Assembly (NCBI RefSeq): GCF_014203025.1
Contig: NZ_JACHID010000005.1
Coordinates: 1 to 64,000 of the forward strand
Source: Desulfurispira natronophila
GTDB taxonomy: Bacteria; Chrysiogenota; Chrysiogenetes; Chrysiogenales; Chrysiogenaceae
Direction: 5' to 3'
DNA: 64,000 nucleotides
The notes under the pieces were generated by a model, which was not told the origin of the DNA, searched no databases, and was given only the letters and a program-made list of their open reading frames with translations. Shown here one piece after another: positions 15,636 to 24,982 of the stretch. Within the stretch, counting starts at the first letter, position 1. Every line of letters begins with the position of its first letter. The translations under genes and the position numbers were made by a program.

Positions 15636-17499
15636 CGCCCTGTGCTTCTCCCCAGCGCTCATAGGAGGCTTCTAGTTCAGCATGAGCTCTATCCATCTGC
15701 CTGCCAAGCTCTACTAGTTTTTCATGGTCATCGGCGTGCCGCGTTACTTCCGCCTCCAGCTCTTCTATGCAGCGTTCCCAATAAGCAATATCCGCTTCAG
15801 CTCGCTCCACCTTGTAGCGATCTACTTTAAAGCGTTTTTCTACTACTGGTGGCGCTTGCTGGCGCTCCTGATTTTTGTGCTCTTCACGCTGAGCACTCAG
15901 GTGCGCTTGGTACTGGGTATAGCTTCCGGCAAAACTTTCCAACTGACCCTCATTGATAAGCAAAAGTCGCTGGCACACAACCTCCAGGAAATGACGGTCG
16001 TGGGATATGGCTACTACCGTACCCTGGTAGTGGTTAATGGCGTCAATAATGGCGTCAATTCCATCCATGTCAAGGTGATTGGTAGGTTCATCCAGCAGAA
16101 GAAGATTGCCGCAGTCCAGCTCAAGACAAGCAAAACTAAGCCGGGAAAGTTCACCGCCGCTTAACACAGACACAGATTTCAGGTGATCTTCGCCGCTGAA
16201 TTGATACTTCCCCAGCAAGGATCGCAGTTCGTAGTCGGTGGCAGTAGGGCGAATTTCACGCAGTTGGGCGATCAGATTCAACTGAGAGTTTAACTCCCGG
16301 TGCTCCTGAGAAAAAAAGCTTACACGCACCAAGTTAGCCAGCTCTACAGTCCCTTGATCGGGAGTCTCAACTCCCGCCAGTATCCGCAGCAGCGTGGACT
16401 TGCCACTGCCGTTTGGACCGATGATACCGACCCGCTCGCCACTCGCTATTTCCAGGCTTACCCTACGCAAAACCTGGTTATCACTGTAGGATTTGCGAAT
16501 ACCACTGGCCCTCATAACCGTCTGGGCAGCAGGGAAAAACTCCGGAGTGAATCGGGCGCTAAAGGGCTGGGTCTGGTCAACTTCAACCAGATCCTGACTC
16601 TGCTGAAACTTTTCCAGCTGCTTCTGTCGTGACTTGGCCTGAATGTGATTTCCCCAAGAGTGCTGCTGCCGAATAAAGGCCTCTTCCTTGGCAACCTTGT
16701 CTTTGTAAGCTTGGTTGGAACGTCGAATATCCTTGTAACGATTTTCCCGCTGCTCAAGGTAGCGGCGATAAGTGCCAGGGTAGCAATAGATTCGACCGCT
16801 ATCCAGCTCCAGGATGCGGTTGGCCAGGGAGTGCATCAGAGTGCGGTCGTGAGTGACGGTAAGAACCGTTTTGGGATATTGGCGCAGGAAATTTTCCAGC
16901 CATTGTATATTAACAAGATCCAGGTGGTTGGTTGGTTCGTCCAGAACCATGACATCCGGGGACTGGGCTATAAGGCGAGCCAGGCTCAGGCGACTCTTTT
17001 GCCCGCCTGAAAGGGTAGCGGGGTCTCGCTGGTAGTCTTCAGGCCCAAAACCCATGGCATGCAGCACGCTGCGGGTAACGGCCTCAAGTTTATAGCCGCC
17101 ATAAATCCGAAAAGTATGCTCAAGCCGCTCTATGCGCTCCATGGTTCGTTGCATGCGATCAGGGTTACGGTAAACCTCTTCCTGTGCCAAAAGCTCCTGG
17201 GCTCCAATAAGCTCCTTTTCCGTCTCCATCAGCCAGGCAAAAGCATCCTGTACCGTATCGTAAATGGTAGTGCTGTGCTCTTCAAGGCGCTGATCAAGGT
17301 AGCCCAGAGTACCGCGATGGTGTACTTCCCCCTGGTCAGGCTCAAGCTCACCAGTAATCATCCGCAGCAATGTAGTCTTGCCAGAACCGTTTATACCAAC
17401 CAAAAAAGCCTTGTCACCGGCCTGCAGACGAAAAGAGCAATCGCGAAAGAGATCGCGATTGCCATAGGATTTTTGTATTTCAGTGACTTCCAATACCAT
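15628..17499 (-). CDS. ABC-F family ATPase (Uup-like)
   Basis: ABC-F proteins have two ATPase domains and no membrane part; they act on ribosomes. The 623-residue protein has Walker A motifs GINGSGKTT (about 35-43) and GPNGSGKST, signatures LSGGQKSR and LSGGELSR, and Walker B sites ending LDEPTNHLD in both halves. A charged linker lies between the halves. The C-terminus (about 545-620) is a Glu/Arg-rich coiled coil as in Uup, which binds DNA. It could be a Uup, EttA or YbiT relative; the coiled coil favours Uup. It begins 9 nt after the TPR gene, on the same transcript. Confidence 0.88.
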   Translation of the reverse strand: MVLEVTEIQKSYGNRDLFRDCSFRLQAGDKAFLVGINGSGKTTLLRMITGELEPDQGEVHHRGTLGYLDQRLEEHSTTIYDTVQDAFAWLMETEKELIGAQELLAQEEVYRNPDRMQRTMERIERLEHTFRIYGGYKLEAVTRSVLHAMGFGPEDYQRDPATLSGGQKSRLSLARLIAQSPDVMVLDEPTNHLDLVNIQWLENFLRQYPKTVLTVTHDRTLMHSLANRILELDSGRIYCYPGTYRRYLEQRENRYKDIRRSNQAYKDKVAKEEAFIRQQHSWGNHIQAKSRQKQLEKFQQSQDLVEVDQTQPFSARFTPEFFPAAQTVMRASGIRKSYSDNQVLRRVSLEIASGERVGIIGPNGSGKSTLLRILAGVETPDQGTVELANLVRVSFFSQEHRELNSQLNLIAQLREIRPTATDYELRSLLGKYQFSGEDHLKSVSVLSGGELSRLSFACLELDCGNLLLLDEPTNHLDMDGIDAIIDAINHYQGTVVAISHDRHFLEVVCQRLLLINEGQLESFAGSYTQYQAHLSAQREEHKNQERQQAPPVVEKRFKVDRYKVERAEADIAYWERCIEELEAEVTRHADDHEKLVELGRQMDRAHAELEASYERWGEAQGEK

Positions 17500-17508
17500 G
17501 ATGGTGTT

Positions 17509-18264
17509 TCAAGACTCCCGCTTGATGGCTCGCTGAGCGGCCCGCAGCTGAGCAGCTGATGGACGTCCCTGGAAACCTTTCTGGTGACGAGACATCGAGG
17601 GCCCGGTAGGCATTTCCAGCATATACTGGTACCAAGACTCGCCAAAGGATTTCATTTTCATGCGTTTGCCATTTTGCAAGGCCACCAGGTTTTGCTCCAG
17701 AGCCTCCGCAGTAGGATTTTTCTTCAGTCCTTTGCGCATGACTTCAATTGCTTCTGACTTCTCTCCCATTTCATTGAGGCACCATGCGTAAACACCCCAA
17801 ACAATAGCCTGTTTTGGGTTGCTGCGTACCGCACGATTAAATACTGTCTTCATTGGGGTGAGTTTCTTTTCGCGAAAGTAAATACAGCCCAACATAGAAA
17901 CGCCGATCCAGTGGCGGGCTATACCATCATTCAGGTACTTTTTGGCGGTCTCGTAGTCTTTTTGCAAGTAGTATATAACGCCAATTTGGCTGTTGATCTG
18001 CTTGTCCAGATGCAGCTGCCAATGGCGCAGTCGTCTTGCGTCTTCCAGAATCCGGATTGCACGGGCGTGATTTCCTTTTTGCAAGGCCTTTTGAGAATCT
18101 TCAAAGGGGATCATCAGCCGCTTCATAAATTTTTTTCCAAGAAAGTACATAATAACGGCGGTAATGATGACGGCCAAAATAGTGGCGGCCCACAGAGGCA
18201 TAAAGAAGTAGAGTCCCGCTCCCAGCGAAAGCCACATAAGTAGCATGATGCCAATAGTATACAT
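17509..18264 (-). CDS. TPR-repeat inner-membrane protein
   Basis: A 251-residue protein with two N-terminal membrane helices (about 5-45) separated by a short turn, then a basic loop and three to four TPR-like helical pairs (about 60-200), for example ALQKGNHARAIRILEDA and YLQKDYETAKKYLNDGI. The C-terminus is basic. TPR arrays mediate protein binding; no specific role is evident. It is the first gene of a two-gene operon with the ABC-F ATPase. Confidence 0.7.
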   Translation of the reverse strand: MYTIGIMLLMWLSLGAGLYFFMPLWAATILAVIITAVIMYFLGKKFMKRLMIPFEDSQKALQKGNHARAIRILEDARRLRHWQLHLDKQINSQIGVIYYLQKDYETAKKYLNDGIARHWIGVSMLGCIYFREKKLTPMKTVFNRAVRSNPKQAIVWGVYAWCLNEMGEKSEAIEVMRKGLKKNPTAEALEQNLVALQNGKRMKMKSFGESWYQYMLEMPTGPSMSRHQKGFQGRPSAAQLRAAQRAIKRES

Positions 18265-18426
18265 AGTTTCCTGCTTCCTGTCTGAAAAGTGTATGGTTTC
18301 CCGCCATAAGGTATAGCGGGTCGTATGTTGAAAAGTAACTCTTTCGCTGCTTATTGCTGCAAAGGATGATGGTTGTTATTCATCAAGTTAAAGCGTTCGG
18401 CTTTCTTTTATCCAGTTTGCAAGCTG

Positions 18427-18458
18427 CAAAAGGGGCCGATGCACGATTAAACGCCCCT
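18427..18458 (-). terminator. Possible terminator after the lipoprotein gene
   Basis: On the minus strand AGGGGC (18458-18453) pairs with GCCCCT (18436-18431) around a 16-nt loop and runs into TTTT. The stem is short and the loop large, so this is a modest candidate. Confidence 0.35.
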
Positions 18459-18464
18459 GGTGCT

Positions 18465-19064
18465 TTACCGGCTGAGGTCGTCAATATAGATCATCCCCTC
18501 ACTCTGAGGCAGCTGGCCTTCCTCTTGTGATTCAGAAGTTGACTCAATTTTTTCAGGCCTTACTGGTGGCGGTGAGCTTTCACCAGTAGTCCGAGATGGG
18601 GTGCTTTCTATAAATGAAGAGTAACGTATACTCACAGTAGAGCCGGCAAAACGGCTGGTAATAGTAACTGCGGCTACCGAGTTGTCCTTATAGTACAGTT
18701 GAGTTATTTCTCCACTGGAGATATTGGTGGTGTCCAGTTGCCATCCATGGCGCCGCATCTCCCGACGGTAAATATTTGCCATAGACTCGGCGGCTATGCG
18801 ACCGTCGTACTCACGTGCTGCCAGTACTTTTCCAGTACGGGTCTCATATAAATAGCTTTCTTCACCAACTATGCGGTAATCAACGGGAACGGGAATGTCG
18901 CGTAAAAACGTATCAGTTACAGTAAGGCGCTGAGGTTCATCTGATGAGGTCCGATCCTGCGAGCCACTGCCTGAATTGGTTGAAGCACTGAGCGCACAAC
19001 CTCCTGCAAGTAGCGATGTAGCGAGAATAATTGAGGCCAATACGCCAATTCCTCGTGTTTTCAT
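18465..19064 (-). CDS. Lipoprotein of unknown function
   Basis: A 199-residue protein with a type II signal peptide: basic start MKTRGIG, hydrophobic stretch, and lipobox LAGGC with lipidation cysteine C23. A Ser/Gly-rich tether follows. The folded part (about 45-150) begins FLRDIPVPVDYRI and includes IYRREMRRHGWQL and QLYYKDNSVAAVTI. This recalls the small lipoproteins with an M..HGW helix found in several deltaproteobacteria-like genomes, but I cannot name the family. The C-terminus is Pro/Glu/Ser-rich and probably disordered. GGGAG lies 8 nt before the start. Confidence 0.75.
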   Translation of the reverse strand: MKTRGIGVLASIILATSLLAGGCALSASTNSGSGSQDRTSSDEPQRLTVTDTFLRDIPVPVDYRIVGEESYLYETRTGKVLAAREYDGRIAAESMANIYRREMRRHGWQLDTTNISSGEITQLYYKDNSVAAVTITSRFAGSTVSIRYSSFIESTPSRTTGESSPPPVRPEKIESTSESQEEGQLPQSEGMIYIDDLSR

Positions 19065-19117
19065 GAAGGGTAACTCCCTGGCTTGGGCTTTGGATTATGA
19101 CGGTCTCCTCCATTAGG

Positions 19118-19170
19118 AGCGCAAGCACTATATCACTCCCCCTGGCAAACATCAAGGCGGGGGTTGCGCT
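19118..19170. repeat. Nested inverted repeat between lipoprotein and Na/Pi genes
   Basis: AGCGCAA (19118-19124) pairs with TTGCGCT (19164-19170), and inside it CCCCC (19138-19142) pairs with GGGGG (19159-19163). The right arm overlaps the stop codon of the Na/Pi-PhoU gene. There is no T-run on either strand; it may still block read-through from that gene. Confidence 0.4.
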
Positions 19171-20803
19171 ATGGGTTCGTCGCTCTGAACACTTCTTCCT
19201 TCATGCGTACGGATGATGGCTCAAAACGGCTGAGGGATGAACTGATGCGCTCGAAGTTAACCAGTAGGTCGGTATGGATAGCGGTGGTGGCAATAGTTTC
19301 CGTCACACCGGCCTGTAGCCGGGAGATGTGGGTTTGCATAAGCTGGGCTTCTTTAAGTCGAATAAGCTGATGGCGCTTGGCCAGTTGCCTGGCAGTTCCC
19401 GGGTCACCGTGAGCAAAGAGCTCTGTTGCCAGCTCAAAGCTCTCCATTATCATCTGTTGTAATTCCCTTAACTCTTCCATTCCCTGAGTGCTGAGATGGA
19501 TGTTTTCCCGATGCAGCTTTCGGGCAAGTTTACTGATGTTTTTCACCAAAACGTCTCCCACGTACTCCAGGGTGGTACAGTAGTTGATGATATCAAACAC
19601 CTGATGGGACTCTTCAAAGCTCATCTCTCGGTGAGACAGAGAGGTGAGGTAGAGGCGCACTTCCAGGTTCATGGCATCCAGACGATCATCCCGGCGTCGT
19701 ATATCCCAGGCGCGGGTGCTGTCGTAGCTTTCGATAAGTGCATAGGTGTCCTCCAGCATACGGCGACATTCGTCCTGCATTTTTATTGACAGCATACGGG
19801 CTTGCTGAATGGCCAAATCGGGCGTGGAAAGTAAGTTGCGATCCAGAGTGAATTCCTGCTGGCCTTTTGCCGGGCGCGGCTCACGAATAATGGAGTTCAT
19901 CAACCAGGCGATAAGACCGATAAGGGGCAGGAATACCAAGGTCAACGCCAGGTTGAACATGGTGTGGAAGTTGGCGATATTGCGAGCGATATCACCTTCC
20001 AGGAAAAAACTAGTGTGAATCAGGGGCAGAAAGGGGATGATGGCCAGGGCACCAATGGTGTTGAAGGTAATGTTGGCCAGTGCGGTTTTGCGGGCAGCAA
20101 CATTGGTGCCGAAACTAGCGATCAGGGCGGTGACCCCAGTGCCGATATTGGATCCCACGACGATATACATGGCGGAGTGAAAGTCTATCAGGCCACTGGC
20201 GGCAAAGGAGAGGGCCAGAGCTACGGTGGCTGCTGAAGCCTGAACCACAGCGGTAAAAATAAAGGCCCCCAGGAGAAGCCAAAGATTACTCAATTGTCCA
20301 TCGATAAATAGGCTAAAAAATTCGGTGTTGTGACGCAGGGGTTCCACACTGGCACCCATAAACTTCATGCCCAGGAAGATCAGGCCAAAACCGAGCACCA
20401 GCCTACCGATGTATATGGTGCGATCCTGACGGCCAAAAAAGCGGATTGCCGCTCCCACTCCGGCCATAAATAGAGCATAATCCTGCAGACTAAAGGAAAT
20501 CAGCTGGACGGTAAGGGTGGTGCCAACATTGGCTCCCAGCAGTACCCCCAGGGATGCAGTGAAGGAGATCAAACCACTCCCCACAAGAGTTACCGTTATA
20601 ACTGACGTTGCTGATGAGCTTTGCAGCAATGCGGTGCTAATAGTGCCTGTCACCACACCCATCAGACGGTTGCGGGTCAGGCGGCCCAGGTAGGTGCGCA
20701 GGCGGGCTCCGGCGATAATTTGCATATTAGCGCTGACCTGAGATATGCCGTAGAGTAGGAGCATCATGCCGCTAAAAAGATTAAGGTAGTCCAGAGTGGT
20801 CAT
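19169..20803 (-). CDS. Na+/phosphate cotransporter family protein with PhoU domain (NptA/YjbB type)
   Basis: A 544-residue membrane protein with the two inverted Na_Pi_cotrans repeats marked by QSSSAT (about 61-66) and QASAAT (about 190), and paired glycine-rich segments GANVGTTLT and GSNIGTGVT. The C-terminal 200 residues form a helical PhoU-like domain, the usual bacterial layout. Such proteins are thought to carry phosphate with sodium, often outward. Its start overlaps the mtaB stop by 4 nt, so it is transcribed behind mtaB. Confidence 0.88.
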   Translation of the reverse strand: MTTLDYLNLFSGMMLLLYGISQVSANMQIIAGARLRTYLGRLTRNRLMGVVTGTISTALLQSSSATSVITVTLVGSGLISFTASLGVLLGANVGTTLTVQLISFSLQDYALFMAGVGAAIRFFGRQDRTIYIGRLVLGFGLIFLGMKFMGASVEPLRHNTEFFSLFIDGQLSNLWLLLGAFIFTAVVQASAATVALALSFAASGLIDFHSAMYIVVGSNIGTGVTALIASFGTNVAARKTALANITFNTIGALAIIPFLPLIHTSFFLEGDIARNIANFHTMFNLALTLVFLPLIGLIAWLMNSIIREPRPAKGQQEFTLDRNLLSTPDLAIQQARMLSIKMQDECRRMLEDTYALIESYDSTRAWDIRRRDDRLDAMNLEVRLYLTSLSHREMSFEESHQVFDIINYCTTLEYVGDVLVKNISKLARKLHRENIHLSTQGMEELRELQQMIMESFELATELFAHGDPGTARQLAKRHQLIRLKEAQLMQTHISRLQAGVTETIATTAIHTDLLVNFERISSSLSRFEPSSVRMKEEVFRATNP

Positions 20804-22071
20804 AAAAGCTCTCCCAGCATACCCTGGCCGTCGTCACAAAGATCCACCAGGCGCATCATGGCTACCGGTGCATAATCGGAGTTCTCCCTTACCCTGACGC
20901 TGATATAGTTATCACTCTCCCCCTTGAGGTAGTCAGAGCCGCTCTCTAATATCACTGGCCGCACTTGCCCAAGGCATGTGCGGTGAAAACTCCTTTGCAA
21001 ATCTTTCCCCACTTGGCGCATGTGGACAGCTCGCTCTTTCTTGACTTCTCCTGACACCTGGTGCGGCAGTGTGGCTGCTGGTGTTCCCTGGCGTGGGCTG
21101 TAGGGGAAGACGTGGAGATAATTCAAGGGCGAATCGGCAATACGCCTCGCAATGGTTTGGTACATCTCATCGCTTTCACCAGGGTAGCCTACAATTATAT
21201 CAGTTCCCAGTTTCAAATGACGGCTGCGTTCACGAATTTCAATAATACGCTCTAGCGCCCACAGCCACTGGTAGGGGCGATTCATAGACTGCAGGATAGT
21301 GTCGTGAGCACTCTGCAAGGACACATGCAGGTGGGGGCAAAACCGGGGGTGATCCAGCAGCTCCAGCAAGAGTGGGTCGATCTCGGTGGGCTCGATGCTG
21401 GAAAGCCTCAATCGACCCAGACCAGGGATCTCCAACAGGCGCGCCACCAGTTCACTAAGGGTGGTTGATGGGATAAAATCATGTCCATAGCTGCCTATAT
21501 GTACACCGCTAAGAACAATTTCCGGGTAGTGGCCCGAAAGTTGCTGCACTACCTGAATAATGCGCTCTGGCTCTATACTGCGACTAGGGCCGCGAGCAAC
21601 GGTTACCAGACAGTAGCTGCAGCGATTATTACAGCCATCCTGTATTTTAACATTTACCCGCTCATTGCCGCTGGACTGGGTCACCAGTTGCAGTGGCAAC
21701 CGGGGCTCATGGATACTTTTAACCTGAACGCGTTGCTTACTCCTGATTGCCTGGACGATAGAGTTCTTTTCATCATTACCAACAATAGCGTCCACCTCCG
21801 GCACCTGGCACAGTTTTTCCTGTGCCACCTGAGACATACAACCGGCAACAACAATACGGGCCGTCAGGTTTTCGCGGCGAAATCGGCGTGCCAAAGCCAA
21901 GGTTTTGCTGTCGGCGGCGGCAGTTACGGTGCAGGAGTGTATGATAATATAGTCAGACTCAGCAGGGCTGGCGCCTGTTCTGAGTCCGGCATCTTCGAGC
22001 TGCTTCGCCATCATAGCTGACTCTGACTGGTTCAGGCGACAGCCAAGGGTTTTTATGTAAAAGCTTTCCAC
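20800..22071 (-). CDS. mtaB: tRNA t6A37 methylthiotransferase MtaB
   Basis: A radical-SAM enzyme that adds a methylthio group to t6A37 of ANN-decoding tRNAs. It has the N-terminal UPF0004 domain with three cysteines (TLGCRLNQ, HSCTVT, AGCMSQ), the radical-SAM motif DGCNNRCSYC, and a C-terminal TRAM-like region. The HSCTV and LGCRLNQSES forms favour MtaB over MiaB or RimO. The frame is open for another 80 codons upstream across the bamA promoter, but GTG 22071 gives the normal 423 residues and has AAGAGAG just before it. It is divergent from bamA and overlaps the Na/Pi gene. Confidence 0.88.
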   Translation of the reverse strand: MESFYIKTLGCRLNQSESAMMAKQLEDAGLRTGASPAESDYIIIHSCTVTAAADSKTLALARRFRRENLTARIVVAGCMSQVAQEKLCQVPEVDAIVGNDEKNSIVQAIRSKQRVQVKSIHEPRLPLQLVTQSSGNERVNVKIQDGCNNRCSYCLVTVARGPSRSIEPERIIQVVQQLSGHYPEIVLSGVHIGSYGHDFIPSTTLSELVARLLEIPGLGRLRLSSIEPTEIDPLLLELLDHPRFCPHLHVSLQSAHDTILQSMNRPYQWLWALERIIEIRERSRHLKLGTDIIVGYPGESDEMYQTIARRIADSPLNYLHVFPYSPRQGTPAATLPHQVSGEVKKERAVHMRQVGKDLQRSFHRTCLGQVRPVILESGSDYLKGESDNYISVRVRENSDYAPVAMMRLVDLCDDGQGMLGELL

Positions 22072-22103
22072 CGATGCTTCTCTCTTTATTATCTTGGTTT
22101 GGA

Positions 22104-22131
22104 CACACTGTATATCACAGTTTACAGTGTG
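22104..22131. promoter_or_regulatory. Inverted repeat spanning the divergent mtaB and bamA promoters
   Basis: CACACTGTA (22104-22112) and TACAGTGTG (22123-22131) are exact reverse complements with 10 nt between them. The site covers the predicted -10 of mtaB and the -35 of bamA, so a bound regulator could affect both. No regulator is identified. Confidence 0.5.
22109..22117 (-). promoter_or_regulatory. Candidate extended -10 promoter for mtaB
   Basis: On the minus strand TGATATACA is an extended -10 with hexamer TATACA (22114-22109). The -35 is weak. The leader to GTG 22071 would be about 30 nt. Confidence 0.35.
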
Positions 22132-22150
22132 CGGGAAAAGATGATATATA
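22121..22150 (+). promoter_or_regulatory. Candidate promoter for bamA
   Basis: TTTACA (22121-22126), 18-bp spacer, TATATA (22145-22150). The start near 22157 leaves a leader of about 30 nt. The -35 lies in the right arm of the inverted repeat. Confidence 0.4.
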
Positions 22151-22186
22151 TTCCAACACTTTTTGTTCGCAATACTGGAGGAACAC

Positions 22187-24466
22187 TTGTCGCCACTGTA
22201 CCGCACTTCATCACGATTCATGTTCCGCTGGTTGTCACTCCTGTTATTGACAATCAGTTTCAATTTACATGCTTTCGCTACAACTATAGACGTTATCGAG
22301 ACGCAAGGTCTGCGCAGCATGAGCTACCAGGCTTTTCTCGACCGCATTCAAACTCAGCCAGGCAGTAACCTGAACGCTGAAACCCTCAGCCGGGATATAC
22401 GCACTCTCTATCAACTAGAGTATTTTGAGGACATTAAGGTTTATGAAAGCCAATCGCCGGAGGGCTATACTCTAACTTTCGAATTTACTGAGCGACCACG
22501 GGTAAACTCCTTTTCGGTGGAAGGTAACAAGCGTATTCGGGATGAGCAGATAGAGGGCGTACATACGATCTCCCGCAACGACATCTACTCCCCTGAGCTG
22601 GTGGCCCGCGCCAAGGAGTCTATTCGTCAGCTTTACGATACCCGTGGAATGCAAGATGTTTTAATTACTGAGGAAGTCACTTTTCGCGAGAAGTCCCGCA
22701 CCTACGATATTGTTTTACACGTTGACGAGGGTCAGCGGGCACGCATCGACAATTTTATCTTTGATGGTGGATCCTACAAGCGCAGCGAATACTACAAGTA
22801 TATGGAAAATCGTGAGCGGCGCTGGTACTCCTGGATAACCGGTCGGGGTAATTTTTCACGTGTCAAGGCCGAGTACGACACCCAGCGACTGCATCAGTTT
22901 TACTTGGATCGGGGATACATAGACGTTCACGTCAGCGAGCCTGAGTATCTGCTGCAAGAAAGCGGGAACTACATAATTCGCTATGAGATTGAGGAAGGCG
23001 AGCGTTATCGCATCGGCTCCATGAACTTCCGCGGCTACGGTGAAATAGCAACAGAAGAGCAGATTCGCAACGCCATGCTCCTAGAAGAAGGTGGGTACTT
23101 CAGCTCCTCTGATCTGCACGACAGTATTGTGCGTATCACCCGCCTGTTTGCTGACAGGGGTTACGCCAACGCCAATGTGCGTCCCATGGATTCCGTTGAT
23201 CGCGAAGAACACACTGTTGATTTTGTTTTTCAAGTGATTCCTGGTGAGCATTTCACCATTGGGATGGTGGATATTACCGGCAACAACAAGACCCGCGACA
23301 AGGTTATCCGTCGTCAAATGCGCCTGCTGGAAGGGGATGAGTACAGTTCATCTGCTGTTGATGAGTCGCGGCGACGCCTCAACAACCTGCGCTACTTCGA
23401 CGAGCTAACCATACAGGAGCGCAAGACCGGTGAGCCCGGCGAGATGGATATTGTAGTAGACGTCAAAGAGGCTCCTACTGGCATGTTCACCCTTGGTATA
23501 GGTTACAGTACCGTGGACAAAGTAGTAGGCACTACCAGTCTGAGCCAGGGGAACCTTATGGGACGAGGACAAACTCTCAACTTCAGCCTCGAAAAAAGCT
23601 CGGAGCGCATGTACTACTCGCTAAGCTTTACCGAGCCCTTCCTCTTCGACCGTGACATCAACTTTACTACCAGCCTTTACGATCAGATTCGTGAGTATAG
23701 TTACTACGACGATCATCGCCGAGGTTTCTCCATTACCCTCGGTCGCCCTCTCTTCGATGATGTGCGAGGCAATATTCGGTACAAATATGAGGAGATTGAT
23801 ATCAAAGGCGTATCCGACAACGCCTCCCAAACCGTCAAGGATATGGCAGGTTCTTCCCGGACCATCAGTATCACACCATCAATTACCCGCAATACCTTGG
23901 ATAACCGGTGGGTACCAACCAAGGGAACACGCACCAACCTCTACTTTGAGTATGCCGGTGGCAAGCTGGGTGGTCACAATGACTTTTACAAATACGGTGC
24001 CACCCACAGCATCTATCATCCCCTGGTAGCGAAACTCATAGGGGCGGTGAATGTTGAGGCCCGTTTTGTTGAGGGGCACTCCGGGCAAAGTGAAGTACCT
24101 TCCTATGAGCGCCTTTATATGGGTGGAATCAACTCCATGCGCGGTTACCGTTTCCGTGACATTGGCCCCAAGGATCCGGAAGATGGAGGGGACTCTGTTG
24201 GTGGTTACAAGAGCTTCCTGACGAATTTTGAGCTCCTTTACCCCCTCACTGCTGACGGGAACCTGCGGCTTGTCACCTTTTATGATGTAGGGAATGTCTA
24301 CGACCGAGGAGAAGACTACCTGGACAGTGTCCTTCGGTCCTACGGTTACGGTATCCGCTGGCTTACCCCCATTGGTCCCCTTCGCCTTGAATACGGGCGC
24401 AAGGTGGACCGAGAACCTGGGGAAAGTCGTAGCCGACTCGACTTTACCATCGGCACCATGTTCTGA
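22187..24466 (+). CDS. bamA: Outer-membrane assembly factor BamA
   Basis: BamA is the barrel core of the BAM machine that inserts outer-membrane proteins. After a signal peptide ending near HAFA come five POTRA domains (to about residue 425) and a 16-strand barrel. The barrel has the loop-6 motif MRGYRF and ends in phenylalanine, the usual outer-membrane sorting signal. The start is uncertain: GGAGGA at 22177-22182 best serves TTG 22187 (759 residues); ATG 22220 would give a shorter signal peptide with no RBS. It is transcribed away from mtaB, with skp and the lpx genes downstream after an unusually long gap. Confidence 0.92.
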   Translation: MSPLYRTSSRFMFRWLSLLLLTISFNLHAFATTIDVIETQGLRSMSYQAFLDRIQTQPGSNLNAETLSRDIRTLYQLEYFEDIKVYESQSPEGYTLTFEFTERPRVNSFSVEGNKRIRDEQIEGVHTISRNDIYSPELVARAKESIRQLYDTRGMQDVLITEEVTFREKSRTYDIVLHVDEGQRARIDNFIFDGGSYKRSEYYKYMENRERRWYSWITGRGNFSRVKAEYDTQRLHQFYLDRGYIDVHVSEPEYLLQESGNYIIRYEIEEGERYRIGSMNFRGYGEIATEEQIRNAMLLEEGGYFSSSDLHDSIVRITRLFADRGYANANVRPMDSVDREEHTVDFVFQVIPGEHFTIGMVDITGNNKTRDKVIRRQMRLLEGDEYSSSAVDESRRRLNNLRYFDELTIQERKTGEPGEMDIVVDVKEAPTGMFTLGIGYSTVDKVVGTTSLSQGNLMGRGQTLNFSLEKSSERMYYSLSFTEPFLFDRDINFTTSLYDQIREYSYYDDHRRGFSITLGRPLFDDVRGNIRYKYEEIDIKGVSDNASQTVKDMAGSSRTISITPSITRNTLDNRWVPTKGTRTNLYFEYAGGKLGGHNDFYKYGATHSIYHPLVAKLIGAVNVEARFVEGHSGQSEVPSYERLYMGGINSMRGYRFRDIGPKDPEDGGDSVGGYKSFLTNFELLYPLTADGNLRLVTFYDVGNVYDRGEDYLDSVLRSYGYGIRWLTPIGPLRLEYGRKVDREPGESRSRLDFTIGTMF

Positions 24467-24982
24467 CGCAAGCCGTGGAAGAGGCAGAGCGCAATGTTTT
24501 TTGACACAAGCGCCCTGCCCTCCCAACAATATAGATATCAGCTTTTAATTATTCACTATCGGCAAAACGTTTGTCCCCGGCAAAATTACCTAAGTACAGC
24601 TTTTACGTTTAGCGTGTTTACAGTTCACTTTGTCTATTGTCACCCTATAAACAGCAGAAGTAACTGACTCTGAAGGTTGGCTAGATTTCCTTTTTCCCTG
24701 CCATCCAAACTGTGTTAAATTATCCTTAATGTATTTGCCGTAACCTAGATATCTTGTGACTACTCAAGTCTTATGATCAAAGCAATATACAGTAAGTTTA
24801 CAAAAGTGTTTGGCAGCAGCACTCCCGTCGGAGTCTCCTCCAGAGACACTTGTTTACATCCATGACATAACGGTATTCGCTCGCCAAAATGGCTTGCCTT
24901 CCAAGGCTGGCCTTCTTGCTTAGCAAAGTCTACAGGACTCCTGTTGGTAGTTATGGAACACTGTGTGAATTGGAATTTAATA
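24467..24982. other. Long gap between bamA and skp
   Basis: 516 nt without a convincing gene. At 24480-24520 an imperfect GC-rich inverted repeat (GGCAGAGCGC and GCGCCCTGCC) could act as a weak end signal for bamA. A possible promoter, TTCACT-16-TATAAA (24624-24651), lies 330 nt before skp. The stretch 24560-24800 is AT-rich. A short GTCTC/GAGAC hairpin lies at 24833-24847. I find no small ORF with an RBS and credible composition. Confidence 0.4.

Noticed and set aside
22072-22320. N-terminal extension of the mtaB frame
   Set aside because: It would run through the bamA promoter and 5' end, add over 80 unlike residues, and the 423-residue GTG start matches family length.
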